From positions 7,594 to 19,635 of the forward strand of contig MZXQ01000057.1 of assembly GCA_002926195.1 (NCBI GenBank): DNA of 12,042 nt, given 5' to 3'. Numbering within the stretch: position 1 is the stretch's first letter; the number at the start of each line of letters is the position of its first letter. The notes under the pieces were generated by a model that had not been told where the DNA came from, made no database searches, and saw nothing but the letters and a program-made list of their open reading frames with translations. The DNA comes from Candidatus Methanomarinus sp. HR1. GTDB taxonomy: Archaea; Halobacteriota; Methanosarcinia; Methanosarcinales; Methanocomedenaceae. The position numbers and the translations under genes are program-made. Shown in pieces: positions 1 through 5,504 of the stretch.

Positions 1-914
1 TTTTCTAGAATATTACCACATTCATCCATGAAAAAAGAACCTCCGCATTTCGCAAAATTAACCCAGACTCCACCATTGGACTTTACTGGATCTGATGTAA
101 TAATATCCTCCATCCACAAACCATAATGGTTTTTTGAGCGTCCATCTACATCTCCGGCAATTCCTAACATGAAATTAAAATCTAAATTCTTTATGTCTAT
201 TGATCCTCCGGCATGGAAATCCTTGCAAATCAAACAGCCTATTTTTCCCAATGGATGATCTATATCAAAAGTATAAGGACTGTCTCCATATGAGCCACAG
301 TTTATTTCAGTTTTTGATCCATAGTGTTTATTATATATAAAACCAAGCTCACCATCCGGTTTTATCATAATTCCACTGTTATACGGCTTATTCGGATCAT
401 CGGATTTGACATAGTCACCATAATATATCCACACATTATTTTCCTTCGCATATTGAGCCATTCGACAATAGACCGGCGATTCATCTGGATCAATCGAAGG
501 GATTTCTTCTGCTAAAACCGGTCTTGGAGCACAGTCATATGTACAAAAAGCTGTTTCTGAAAAAATAATCATATCTGAGCTATTGGCTATAGCCTCATTT
601 GCCATATTTGTCAAAGCCCACTCCATATCAGCTATTTTACAGGATATAGTAGACGCAGATGACGCAGGCTGCTGACAGAATGCTACTTTAAATATATTAT
701 TATTGTTATTCTGATTCTCAAGGAGAATAATATCACTGTACGATCCGCTATTTGATACTACAGTGTATTGATTATAAGATGGTGTCTGGAAATTAATTGG
801 ATTGACTGTTTTTATATAGGGTATAAAATATCCAGATGAGCTGCTGGCGACATTACTTAGCATAAAAAAAAGGATTGTAAATGATAATATTACTATGATG
901 ATATATCGTTTCAT
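1..914 (-). CDS. Secreted nitrilase-fold (carbon-nitrogen hydrolase) protein, 3' end cut off by window edge
   Basis: I translated the minus strand from the ATG at 914 and found 304 codons without a stop up to the left edge, so the C-terminus is missing. Residues 1-25 form a signal peptide (MKRYIIIVILSFTILFFMLS, then NVASS). The nitrilase core begins near residue 76 (FKVAFCQQ). The Glu-Lys-Cys triad is visible: E120 in IIFSETAF, K196 in IYNKHYGS and C230 in GKIGCLICKDF. A typical late strand follows (NFAKCGGSFFMDECGNIL). Superfamily members hydrolyse nitriles or amides, or transfer acyl groups. Substrate is unknown here. Ten cysteines (80, 92, 124, 128, 150, 206, 227, 230, 290, 299) suit an exported, disulfide-bonded protein. 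About 50 residues between signal peptide and core are unassigned and include an Asn run. It lacks the multiple membrane helices of apolipoprotein N-acyltransferase. The start is supported by GAGG at 921-924, 6 nt upstream. Family confident; function open. Confidence 0.85.
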   Translation of the reverse strand, partial: MKRYIIIVILSFTILFFMLSNVASSSSGYFIPYIKTVNPINFQTPSYNQYTVVSNSGSYSDIILLENQNNNNNIFKVAFCQQPASSASTISCKIADMEWALTNMANEAIANSSDMIIFSETAFCTYDCAPRPVLAEEIPSIDPDESPVYCRMAQYAKENNVWIYYGDYVKSDDPNKPYNSGIMIKPDGELGFIYNKHYGSKTEINCGSYGDSPYTFDIDHPLGKIGCLICKDFHAGGSIDIKNLDFNFMLGIAGDVDGRSKNHYGLWMEDIITSDPVKSNGGVWVNFAKCGGSFFMDECGNILE

Positions 915-1287
915 AATTAACCTCAATTATACCGATAGTTCTTATGATGTTGAATTAGTTGATTACAATTCTGCATAGGTTGTATCTCGTTACTAATATA
1001 TATGTTGTGTATTTTTTAATATTATTTCTTATTAAAACCTTTTCATGCTTCTTGCTTCATGCATAAGCATTCACTCATAAGTGTTTGTTTAGTTCTATTT
1101 TTATACCATATATATTTTTTTAATATATCTCAAGTAAATACGAGAATTAGAGAGGATTTTGTTATTCTTTACTTTGCGTACTTAGTAGGCTTTGTAGTAT
1201 TTTTTTTCAAATAAATAGAATCTATCAACAGCAGTCCAGTTTATTTCTTATCTCCAATAAACTTAAGTAATAATAAACAAATATAAC

Positions 1288-1309
1288 TATAATTAAATTA
1301 TAATTAAAT
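1288..1309. repeat. Tandem pair of an 11-bp AT repeat
   Basis: TATAATTAAAT occurs twice in direct succession (1288-1298 and 1299-1309). It sits just upstream of the structured block and overlaps the best TATA-like sequence in this interval. Confidence 0.8.
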
Positions 1310-1312
1310 ATA
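1303..1312 (+). promoter_or_regulatory. Possible TATA box for the structured leader / Yip1 transcript
   Basis: ATTAAATATA resembles an archaeal TATA box. A start site about 25 bp downstream (near 1333-1338) would put the whole hairpin block in the transcript ahead of the Yip1 gene. The surroundings are all AT-rich, so this is a weak call. Confidence 0.3.
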
Positions 1313-1320
1313 TTAAGAAC

Positions 1321-1346
1321 AAAATCCTAGCTAGCGCTCGGATTTT
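1321..1346. repeat. Hairpin A: 7-bp stem with 12-nt loop TAGCTAGCGCTC
   Basis: AAAATCC (1321-1327) pairs with GGATTTT (1340-1346) around the loop TAGCTAGCGCTC (1328-1339). The loop matches 10 of 12 bases of the loop of the hairpin at 11791-11820, although the two stems are unrelated. It is the first element of the structured block before the Yip1 gene. Confidence 0.75.
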
Positions 1347-1350
1347 ATTG

Positions 1351-1382
1351 CCTGAGGCTCTCGAAAGAGCCGAAGATTAGAA
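1351..1382. repeat. 32-bp direct repeat, copy 1, with internal hairpin
   Basis: This stretch is identical to 1400-1431. It contains the hairpin GGCTCTCGAAAGAGCC (6-bp stem, CGAA loop) and ends in CGAAGATTAGAA. The GAAGATT inside it (1372-1378) can pair with AATCTTC at 1392-1398. Confidence 0.9.
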
Positions 1383-1398
1383 GATTCGTAAAATCTTC
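1380..1398. repeat. Hairpin between the two direct repeats
   Basis: GAAGATT (1380-1386) pairs with AATCTTC (1392-1398) across a CGTAA loop. The same AATCTTC could instead pair with GAAGATT at 1372-1378 in repeat copy 1 or at 1421-1427 in copy 2. These structures exclude one another. Confidence 0.7.
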
Positions 1399-1399
1399 C

Positions 1400-1431
1400 C
1401 CTGAGGCTCTCGAAAGAGCCGAAGATTAGAA
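1400..1431. repeat. 32-bp direct repeat, copy 2, with internal hairpin
   Basis: Exact second copy of 1351-1382, offset by 49 bp. Its GGCTCT/AGAGCC hairpin can be extended by pairing AATCTTC (1392-1398) with GAAGATT (1421-1427), leaving a 6-nt bulge on the 5' side. That gives the longest stem in the block. Confidence 0.9.
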
Positions 1432-1455
1432 AATGTGAACGGGGTGAGCATTTTC
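1429..1455. repeat. Hairpin B: 7-bp stem with 13-nt loop TGAACGGGGTGAG
   Basis: GAAAATG (1429-1435) pairs with CATTTTC (1449-1455). The 13-nt loop has the same architecture as hairpin A but a different sequence. It begins inside the end of direct repeat copy 2. Confidence 0.7.
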
Positions 1456-1457
1456 GA

Positions 1458-1480
1458 TATATCAAGTTATACTTGATATA
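1458..1480. repeat. 9-bp inverted repeat TATATCAAG-TTATA-CTTGATATA
   Basis: A perfect 9-bp stem with a 5-nt loop, about 40 bp before the Yip1 ribosome binding site. It could be an operator for a dimeric regulator or the last hairpin of a structured leader. No oligo-T follows directly, so I do not call it a terminator. Confidence 0.7.
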
Positions 1481-1519
1481 CTATTAAAAAACAGAACCCT
1501 GTCTTTATAAGAATAACAT

Positions 1520-1524
1520 GGAGG
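1520..1524 (+). promoter_or_regulatory. Strong Shine-Dalgarno GGAGG that decides the Yip1 start
   Basis: GGAGG lies 7 nt before the ATA codon at 1532 and 70 nt before the first in-frame ATG at 1595, so it only makes sense for a start near 1529-1535. The other genes here have their Shine-Dalgarno 5-6 nt from the start, counted from the A of GTGA. That fits 1532 better than the ATT at 1529. Confidence 0.75.
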
Positions 1525-1531
1525 AATAATT

Positions 1532-2101
1532 ATAGGAAAATTTTTAGATATCTGGCAAAATGTTATAAAAACACCAAATGAATTCTTTGAAAATATGCCA
1601 AAAGAAGGCGGTTTTGCAGAACCTGTAACATTTGCATTTATCAATTATATGATTCTTGGTATCGGCCTATTTATACTAAGTACTGTTGGTAATATAATCT
1701 TACTTATAATTGGCACTGATACTAATTCCGTTCTTTTTACTATAATATTTTATTTTTTTATATGTATTATCTTTATTCCGTTATTTGCCGTGATCGGACT
1801 CTTTATTTTGGGTGCTATTTACCAATTTTTATTCAAGTACCTTGACGGTACAGGTACCTATGAAGGTACAGTCAGGATAGTTTCGTATTCCAGTGCTGTT
1901 GTTTTGGTTGTATGGATACCCATATTAGGGTGGCTTTTCGCTCTTTACCAGATATATCTTATCATCATTGGAGGAACATTTGTTCACGGCCTGACCACTT
2001 CAAGATCAGCCATCGCAGTATTGATCCCTATGGTAATAATTCCACTGGTTATGATGTTGCTAAGCATTGTGCTTTCGACTCTGATTGTTTTGATATTCTA
2101 A
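1532..2101 (+). CDS. Yip1-family integral membrane protein, probable AUA start
   Basis: A 189-residue membrane protein of the Yip1 domain family (PF04893 type). In archaea these are multi-span proteins of unknown function; the eukaryotic relatives act in vesicle traffic. The N-terminus is cytosolic-looking (MGKFLDIWQNVIKTPNEFFE, then NMPKEGG). Hydrophobic spans follow at about 33-60, 67-100, 119-146 and 159-188. Family-typical features are the KYLDGTGTYEGT loop (102-113), the WIPILGW turn (128-134) and VHGLTTSRSA (151-160). I chose ATA 1532 because the 21 residues before the ATG at 1595 read exactly like the conserved start of this family, a GGAGG site sits 7 nt upstream, and a stop lies upstream in frame at 1514. 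No ATG, GTG or TTG is available. Starting at 1595 would give 168 residues and lose the conserved amphipathic N-terminus. The gene stands alone, and an oligo-T tract follows it. Confidence 0.82.
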   Translation: MGKFLDIWQNVIKTPNEFFENMPKEGGFAEPVTFAFINYMILGIGLFILSTVGNIILLIIGTDTNSVLFTIIFYFFICIIFIPLFAVIGLFILGAIYQFLFKYLDGTGTYEGTVRIVSYSSAVVLVVWIPILGWLFALYQIYLIIIGGTFVHGLTTSRSAIAVLIPMVIIPLVMMLLSIVLSTLIVLIF

Positions 2102-2136
2102 ATGGGTTAGTGTTAATGTCAACCTGATCCTATCAA

Positions 2137-2145
2137 TTTTTTTTT
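2137..2145 (+). terminator. Oligo-T tract, likely transcription terminator of the Yip1 gene
   Basis: Nine consecutive T residues begin 35 bp after the Yip1 stop. Euryarchaeal RNA polymerase terminates at such U-rich runs without needing a hairpin. The next gene starts 55 bp later, which fits separate transcription units. Confidence 0.5.
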
Positions 2146-2166
2146 CTATAGAACAAAAAACAGCAA

Positions 2167-2176
2167 CTATTTTATC
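2167..2176 (+). promoter_or_regulatory. Possible TATA box, leaderless promoter of the condensing enzyme gene
   Basis: CTATTTTATC is centred about 30 bp before the ATG at 2201, so transcription would begin only a few bases before the start codon. No Shine-Dalgarno sequence precedes this ATG (AGAGCTATCT only), which agrees with a leaderless message. Confidence 0.35.
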
Positions 2177-2200
2177 CTTCCACATCCATTAGAGCTATCT

Positions 2201-3481
2201 ATGAAGTTGTATAAAGATTATGATGACCTGCCCAAGATCAAACTTCCTCTTGGACAGGAAGTGTTTATCAGCGACAGTACTATCAGGGACGGTTCCCAGA
2301 TGCCTGGTATTGTGATGTCAAAGAAACAGAAAATGCAGATATTTGAATTTCTCCATAAAATAGGAATAGAAAAACTTGAATCCTTCGTTTTCAATCCCAG
2401 GGATAAAGAATCAGTCAAAGAAATGCTAAAAAAAGGATATGAATACCCTGAGGTTACAGGGTGGGCCAGGGCTAACCCGGCAGATATTGATCTGATACTT
2501 GAAGCAGATGGGATTAAAGAGACAGGGATATTGATGTCAGTATCTGACTCCCATATTATTGATAAAATGGGACTACCTGATAGAAATGCTGCCGAAGAAA
2601 AGTATATTGATGCAATACAGTATGCAGTCGACCATGGATTGCAGACTCGGGCCCATATTGAGGATATGACCCGGGCTGATAACCATGGTTTTGTATATCC
2701 TCTTATTAAGAAGATCATTGGGATAGACCCGGATTGTACTATCAGGTTATGTGATACGCTTGGCATGGGAATTCCATTTTTATCAGTAGAAGAACCATAT
2801 GGCATTCCACAGATCGTACAACATTTAAAAAATGAAATCGGAGTTAAGAACATCGAGACCCATATTCACGATGATTTCGGATTAGGAGTGGCTAACACAC
2901 TGGCAGGTTACTGGTATGGCGCTAACTGGTCAAGCCTGACCTTCCTTGGAATAGGTGAGCGTGCCGGAAATACTGAAATGGAAAAGATACTATTGTTCCT
3001 GCAACAGAGAGTTGAAGGATTTGATAAATACAATCTAAAAGCAGTTACTGAATTTGCCAGACTTGTAGAAAGTGAGCTTGGTATCAGGGTTCCCAGAAAT
3101 AAGGCAGTAGTAGGCAAGAATATTTTTGCTCATGAGAGTGGTATCCATACTGCTGGTGTCATTAAAAATCCATTTACCTATGAGGCATATCCACCTGAGA
3201 TAGTAGGTGGGAAACGTCAATTGTTGATCGGTGATTCCTCGGGACTTGAAGTACTCAGACATAAAGTAGAAGAAACCCTCAATGAACTGATAAAGGTCAA
3301 GACTAAAGTAATGAAACGGGATCCAAGACTCAAAGCCATCCAGGCTGATATTCAAAGACTCTATGAAAAAGAGCTAAGAATATCATGCATCTCTGATGAA
3401 GAGATCAGAGGATATGTTGAGAAGTACTTTATGTTTGAGCCAATTGTGGAAGCTGAAACCCATGAGCATTATAGTCTATAG
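2201..3481 (+). CDS. HMG-lyase-like condensing enzyme: homocitrate / isopropylmalate / (Re)-citrate synthase family
   Basis: This 426-residue enzyme belongs to the Claisen-condensing family that joins acetyl-CoA to a 2-oxoacid (LeuA, AksA, NifV, Re-citrate synthase). The divalent-metal site and active site are visible: STIRDGSQ at 26-33 (R29, D30), SVSDSHI at 113-119, HIEDMTRADNHGF at 152-164, IRLCDTLG at 181-188, HIHDDFG at 221-227 with H221 and H223, LGIGERAGNTEME at 249-261, and FAHESGIH at 309-316. It is too short for the C-terminal leucine-sensing domain of LeuA, so that feedback control is absent. From memory, RADNHGFVYP, IRLCDTLG and GERAGN resemble (Re)-citrate synthases more than LeuA, but LESFVF replaces the usual LEAG segment. 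It converges with an isocitrate-dehydrogenase-like gene 14 bp away, which favours citrate or homocitrate as product. The family is certain; the substrate (oxaloacetate, 2-oxoglutarate or pyruvate) is not. Confidence 0.85.
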   Translation: MKLYKDYDDLPKIKLPLGQEVFISDSTIRDGSQMPGIVMSKKQKMQIFEFLHKIGIEKLESFVFNPRDKESVKEMLKKGYEYPEVTGWARANPADIDLILEADGIKETGILMSVSDSHIIDKMGLPDRNAAEEKYIDAIQYAVDHGLQTRAHIEDMTRADNHGFVYPLIKKIIGIDPDCTIRLCDTLGMGIPFLSVEEPYGIPQIVQHLKNEIGVKNIETHIHDDFGLGVANTLAGYWYGANWSSLTFLGIGERAGNTEMEKILLFLQQRVEGFDKYNLKAVTEFARLVESELGIRVPRNKAVVGKNIFAHESGIHTAGVIKNPFTYEAYPPEIVGGKRQLLIGDSSGLEVLRHKVEETLNELIKVKTKVMKRDPRLKAIQADIQRLYEKELRISCISDEEIRGYVEKYFMFEPIVEAETHEHYSL

Positions 3482-3495
3482 AGATTGACTTAAAT

Positions 3496-4512
3496 TTACT
3501 TCAAATCTGCAATAATAGCATCAGTCATCTGGCTGAGCTTTGCATTGCCGCCCATATCATACGTAGTATGTTCGCCTTTGAAAATAACCCGTTCAACAGC
3601 ATCAAATATTGCTTTTGACGGGTCTTTTTCACCTAAATAATCCAGCATCCAGGCCCCGGCAAGTATAGTCGCAGTTGGATTCACTTTATCCTGATGAGCA
3701 TATTTTGGTGCTGAACCATGTGCAGGTTCGAACATGGCAAAATCATCACCAATATTAGCAGAATATATCAGTCCTATACTGCCTACCAGTGCACTGCACT
3801 CCTCACTGATCACGTCCATGAACAGATTCGTGGACAGCAGGATGGAATGATCGAATATCTGGGGATTCTTGATCAACTGCTGTGCAATATTGTCAATATG
3901 ATATTCCCATACATCAATATCAGGATAGTCCTTAGAGACTTTTTCCACTTCTTCTAAGAAAGTGCCGCAGGTCAGTTTTAAAATATTGCTCTTATGTATC
4001 GGGACTATAGTCTTCCAGCCCCTGCTCTTTGCTTCTTCAAATGCATATTTGGCAATACGATTGCTCTGACTTCGAGTGATCCTTCGAATTGCAATGTAAA
4101 CATCATCTGTAAGTTGCAGCTCTTTACCTACATACAGCCCTTCCGTGCCTTCCCTGACACAAACAAGGTCAACATCACCTAACGGTTTTTTTGTGTTGGG
4201 AAACGTCTTTATCGGTCGCACATTAGCATATAGGTTATATCTCTGCCTGATAGATACTGCCACGCTTTTGGGTGAGCCTGCACCGCCGGGAGTTGTGGTG
4301 GGACCTTTAAAGCATGCATCCGCACTATCAAGTAAATTCCATGTTTCTTCAGGGATAAGGGAATCGCCTCCATGAGCTTCCCACCAGGTTGCACCAGCTT
4401 CGCATTGAATGAACTCTACATTAGTACCGGCGGCATTAGTAACTGCGATCATTGCATCTACCAGTTCAGGTCCAACACCGTCTCCTTTGATCACTACTGC
4501 TTTTTTATTCAT
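3496..4512 (-). CDS. NADP-type isocitrate dehydrogenase-like beta-decarboxylating dehydrogenase
   Basis: A 338-residue member of the isocitrate / homoisocitrate / 3-isopropylmalate dehydrogenase family, full length for the archaeal type. It oxidatively decarboxylates a 2-hydroxy acid with metal and NAD(P). Visible sites are the N-terminal VVIKGDGVGPE (7-16), the substrate loop SVAVSIRQ (83-90) with R89, YANVRP with R99, R120 in CVREGTEGLY, K174, D207, and the metal ligands D233 and E237 in MDVISEE. E237 replaces the usual Asp. EPAHGSAPKYAHQDKVNP (262-279) keeps the Lys-Tyr pair (K270, Y271) that marks NADP use in E. coli isocitrate dehydrogenase, whereas NAD-linked isopropylmalate dehydrogenases carry Asp there. 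The Asn of the SxN motif typical of isocitrate dehydrogenases is Ala85. Start ATG 4512 has GTGA at 4519-4522, 6 nt upstream. Isocitrate is the likeliest substrate; homoisocitrate remains possible. Confidence 0.85.
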   Translation of the reverse strand: MNKKAVVIKGDGVGPELVDAMIAVTNAAGTNVEFIQCEAGATWWEAHGGDSLIPEETWNLLDSADACFKGPTTTPGGAGSPKSVAVSIRQRYNLYANVRPIKTFPNTKKPLGDVDLVCVREGTEGLYVGKELQLTDDVYIAIRRITRSQSNRIAKYAFEEAKSRGWKTIVPIHKSNILKLTCGTFLEEVEKVSKDYPDIDVWEYHIDNIAQQLIKNPQIFDHSILLSTNLFMDVISEECSALVGSIGLIYSANIGDDFAMFEPAHGSAPKYAHQDKVNPTATILAGAWMLDYLGEKDPSKAIFDAVERVIFKGEHTTYDMGGNAKLSQMTDAIIADLK

Positions 4513-4703
4513 ATTGTTTCACATCATAGTTTGATTTGAATGGTTTTTGTATTATAGGAGTAATTCTATTTGTATGTTATTAGATAAAGTATTGGATAGT
4601 AAAAGAAGGATCCATCTAAAAGCATCAGCACCAAACAATTTTATAGTTTATGTTAACAAAAATTTATTTATACTATTATGCTCATTAATTATTAGGTGTT
4701 ATT
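4513..4703. promoter_or_regulatory. Divergent promoter region between the dehydrogenase and lipoprotein genes
   Basis: A 191-bp AT-rich gap between divergent genes. The leftward TATA candidate is TATAATAC on the minus strand (4556-4549), about 26 bp before a start site near 4526. That leaves a short leader with the GTGA site. The rightward candidate is TTTATTTATA at 4663-4672. A second one, TTTTATAG, lies near 4639-4646. The lipoprotein gene has AGGTG at 4694-4698, 5 nt before its ATG. No inverted repeat suggests a specific operator. Confidence 0.45.
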
Positions 4704-5492
4704 ATGAATAAAATCATTTCAATTTTATTACTTATATCAGTTATTTTAATATCAGGGTGCGTATCTGAGAAAGAACCCGTAGATCCTAATAATGTTATTG
4801 TGAAAGTAGAGCCGATAATTATTAAGGAATTTCAGGAACAATCCGTACCGATCATTATAGTCAATAATGCTACTGAACCTATTGATTCTGTATCGGTGGC
4901 CTTATTTAATCCATTAACAGTAGTTGATAGTGAAAGAGTAAATATTCCTGCAAAAAATGATAAAACAGAGATGGTATCTATATCAGTAATGGTCAAAGCT
5001 CCGGGTTTCATGCCAGAAACAAATATATCAACGCTGAGATTATCATATGCTTCCGGAATGGATAGCAAGGGAAATCCCGTGATCAGTACAAAGTCAGTCC
5101 CGGTTCAGACTACTATCCTCCCTGATGCAAAACTCCATGATGTAGGTTTTGTAAAAAATATGGAACATTTACTTGATTCCAAAATGACAACATGGGAGCT
5201 TCACAAAGGTGACAATTTTACCATATCTTTCTATGTTAAAAATGAAGGACAGACAACGATAGATGAAGAAACTCTAACTGTAAAATATATTGTTGCTAAT
5301 GATAGAATAGGCGGTAACGGTACTTTTACTATAAAACAAGCAATGGCAAAGGGTGGTACATCCTATACACAGGGATTTGAAGTCCCAATCAAAGAAGATG
5401 CACCAAATGGTGAGACCGATGTTTATATAACCTTGTTAAAGGATGAAAATATCCTGGATACTCAGACATTGACTCTTAAAGTAGTACTTTAA
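4704..5492 (+). CDS. Secreted lipoprotein with beta-sandwich-like domains
   Basis: This 262-residue protein begins with a lipoprotein signal peptide: MNKIISILLLISVILISGC, with lipobox ISGC and Cys19 as the likely lipidated residue. The mature part is hydrophilic and rich in beta-strand patterns. One unit of roughly residues 30-130 contains VPIIIVNNATEPIDSVSVAL. A second at about 160-262 contains FTISFYVKNEGQTTIDEETL and matches the style of CARDB/NEAT-like Ig folds that extend exported archaeal proteins. I recognise no catalytic motif and no C-terminal anchor. It is probably tethered to the outer face of the cytoplasmic membrane. It shares a likely transcript with the next lipoprotein gene, whose ATG lies 12 nt past this stop. 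Possible roles are binding or S-layer/envelope support; neither is shown by the sequence. Confidence 0.8.
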   Translation: MNKIISILLLISVILISGCVSEKEPVDPNNVIVKVEPIIIKEFQEQSVPIIIVNNATEPIDSVSVALFNPLTVVDSERVNIPAKNDKTEMVSISVMVKAPGFMPETNISTLRLSYASGMDSKGNPVISTKSVPVQTTILPDAKLHDVGFVKNMEHLLDSKMTTWELHKGDNFTISFYVKNEGQTTIDEETLTVKYIVANDRIGGNGTFTIKQAMAKGGTSYTQGFEVPIKEDAPNGETDVYITLLKDENILDTQTLTLKVVL

Positions 5493-5495
5493 TAT

Positions 5496-5500
5496 GTGAT
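5496..5500 (+). promoter_or_regulatory. Shine-Dalgarno GTGAT favouring the ATG start at 5505
   Basis: GTGAT complements the archaeal 16S tail (AUCAC). It lies 4 nt before ATG 5505, or 5 nt counted from the A of GTGA. The GTG at 5496 is in frame and could be mistaken for the start, but it has no Shine-Dalgarno of its own and adds only three residues. Confidence 0.6.
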
Positions 5501-5504
5501 CAAA

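Larger units (their letters stand above)
915..1531. other. Gene-free interval between divergent nitrilase and Yip1 genes
   Basis: About 615 bp with no coding potential on either strand. The left two thirds (915-1315) is very AT-rich with several T runs. Within it are only weak hairpins, such as ATGCTT/AAGCAT at 1045-1070 and CACT/AGTG at 1072-1083. It must hold the nitrilase promoter, but no single TATA box stands out. The right third (1288-1500) is quite different: tandem AT repeats, then five hairpins and two exact 32-bp repeats, listed separately. An untranslated leader of the Yip1 gene or a separate small RNA is possible. Confidence 0.7.

Noticed and set aside
324..515. 63-codon rightward open frame within the nitrilase gene
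   Set aside because: It lies opposite the nitrilase core, including the codon for Lys196-side strands, and shows no protein-like features.
1351..1431. Two 32-bp direct repeats as a mini CRISPR array
   Set aside because: Only two copies, the separating segment is 17 bp and itself pairs with the repeats, and no cas gene is nearby.
1595..2101. ATG 1595 as start of the Yip1-family gene
   Set aside because: No Shine-Dalgarno is near it, and it would remove 21 residues that match the conserved N-terminus of the family.
2218..2853. 211-codon leftward open frame opposite the condensing enzyme gene
   Set aside because: Shadow frame: the opposite strand encodes a clearly conserved enzyme with all motifs across the same bases.
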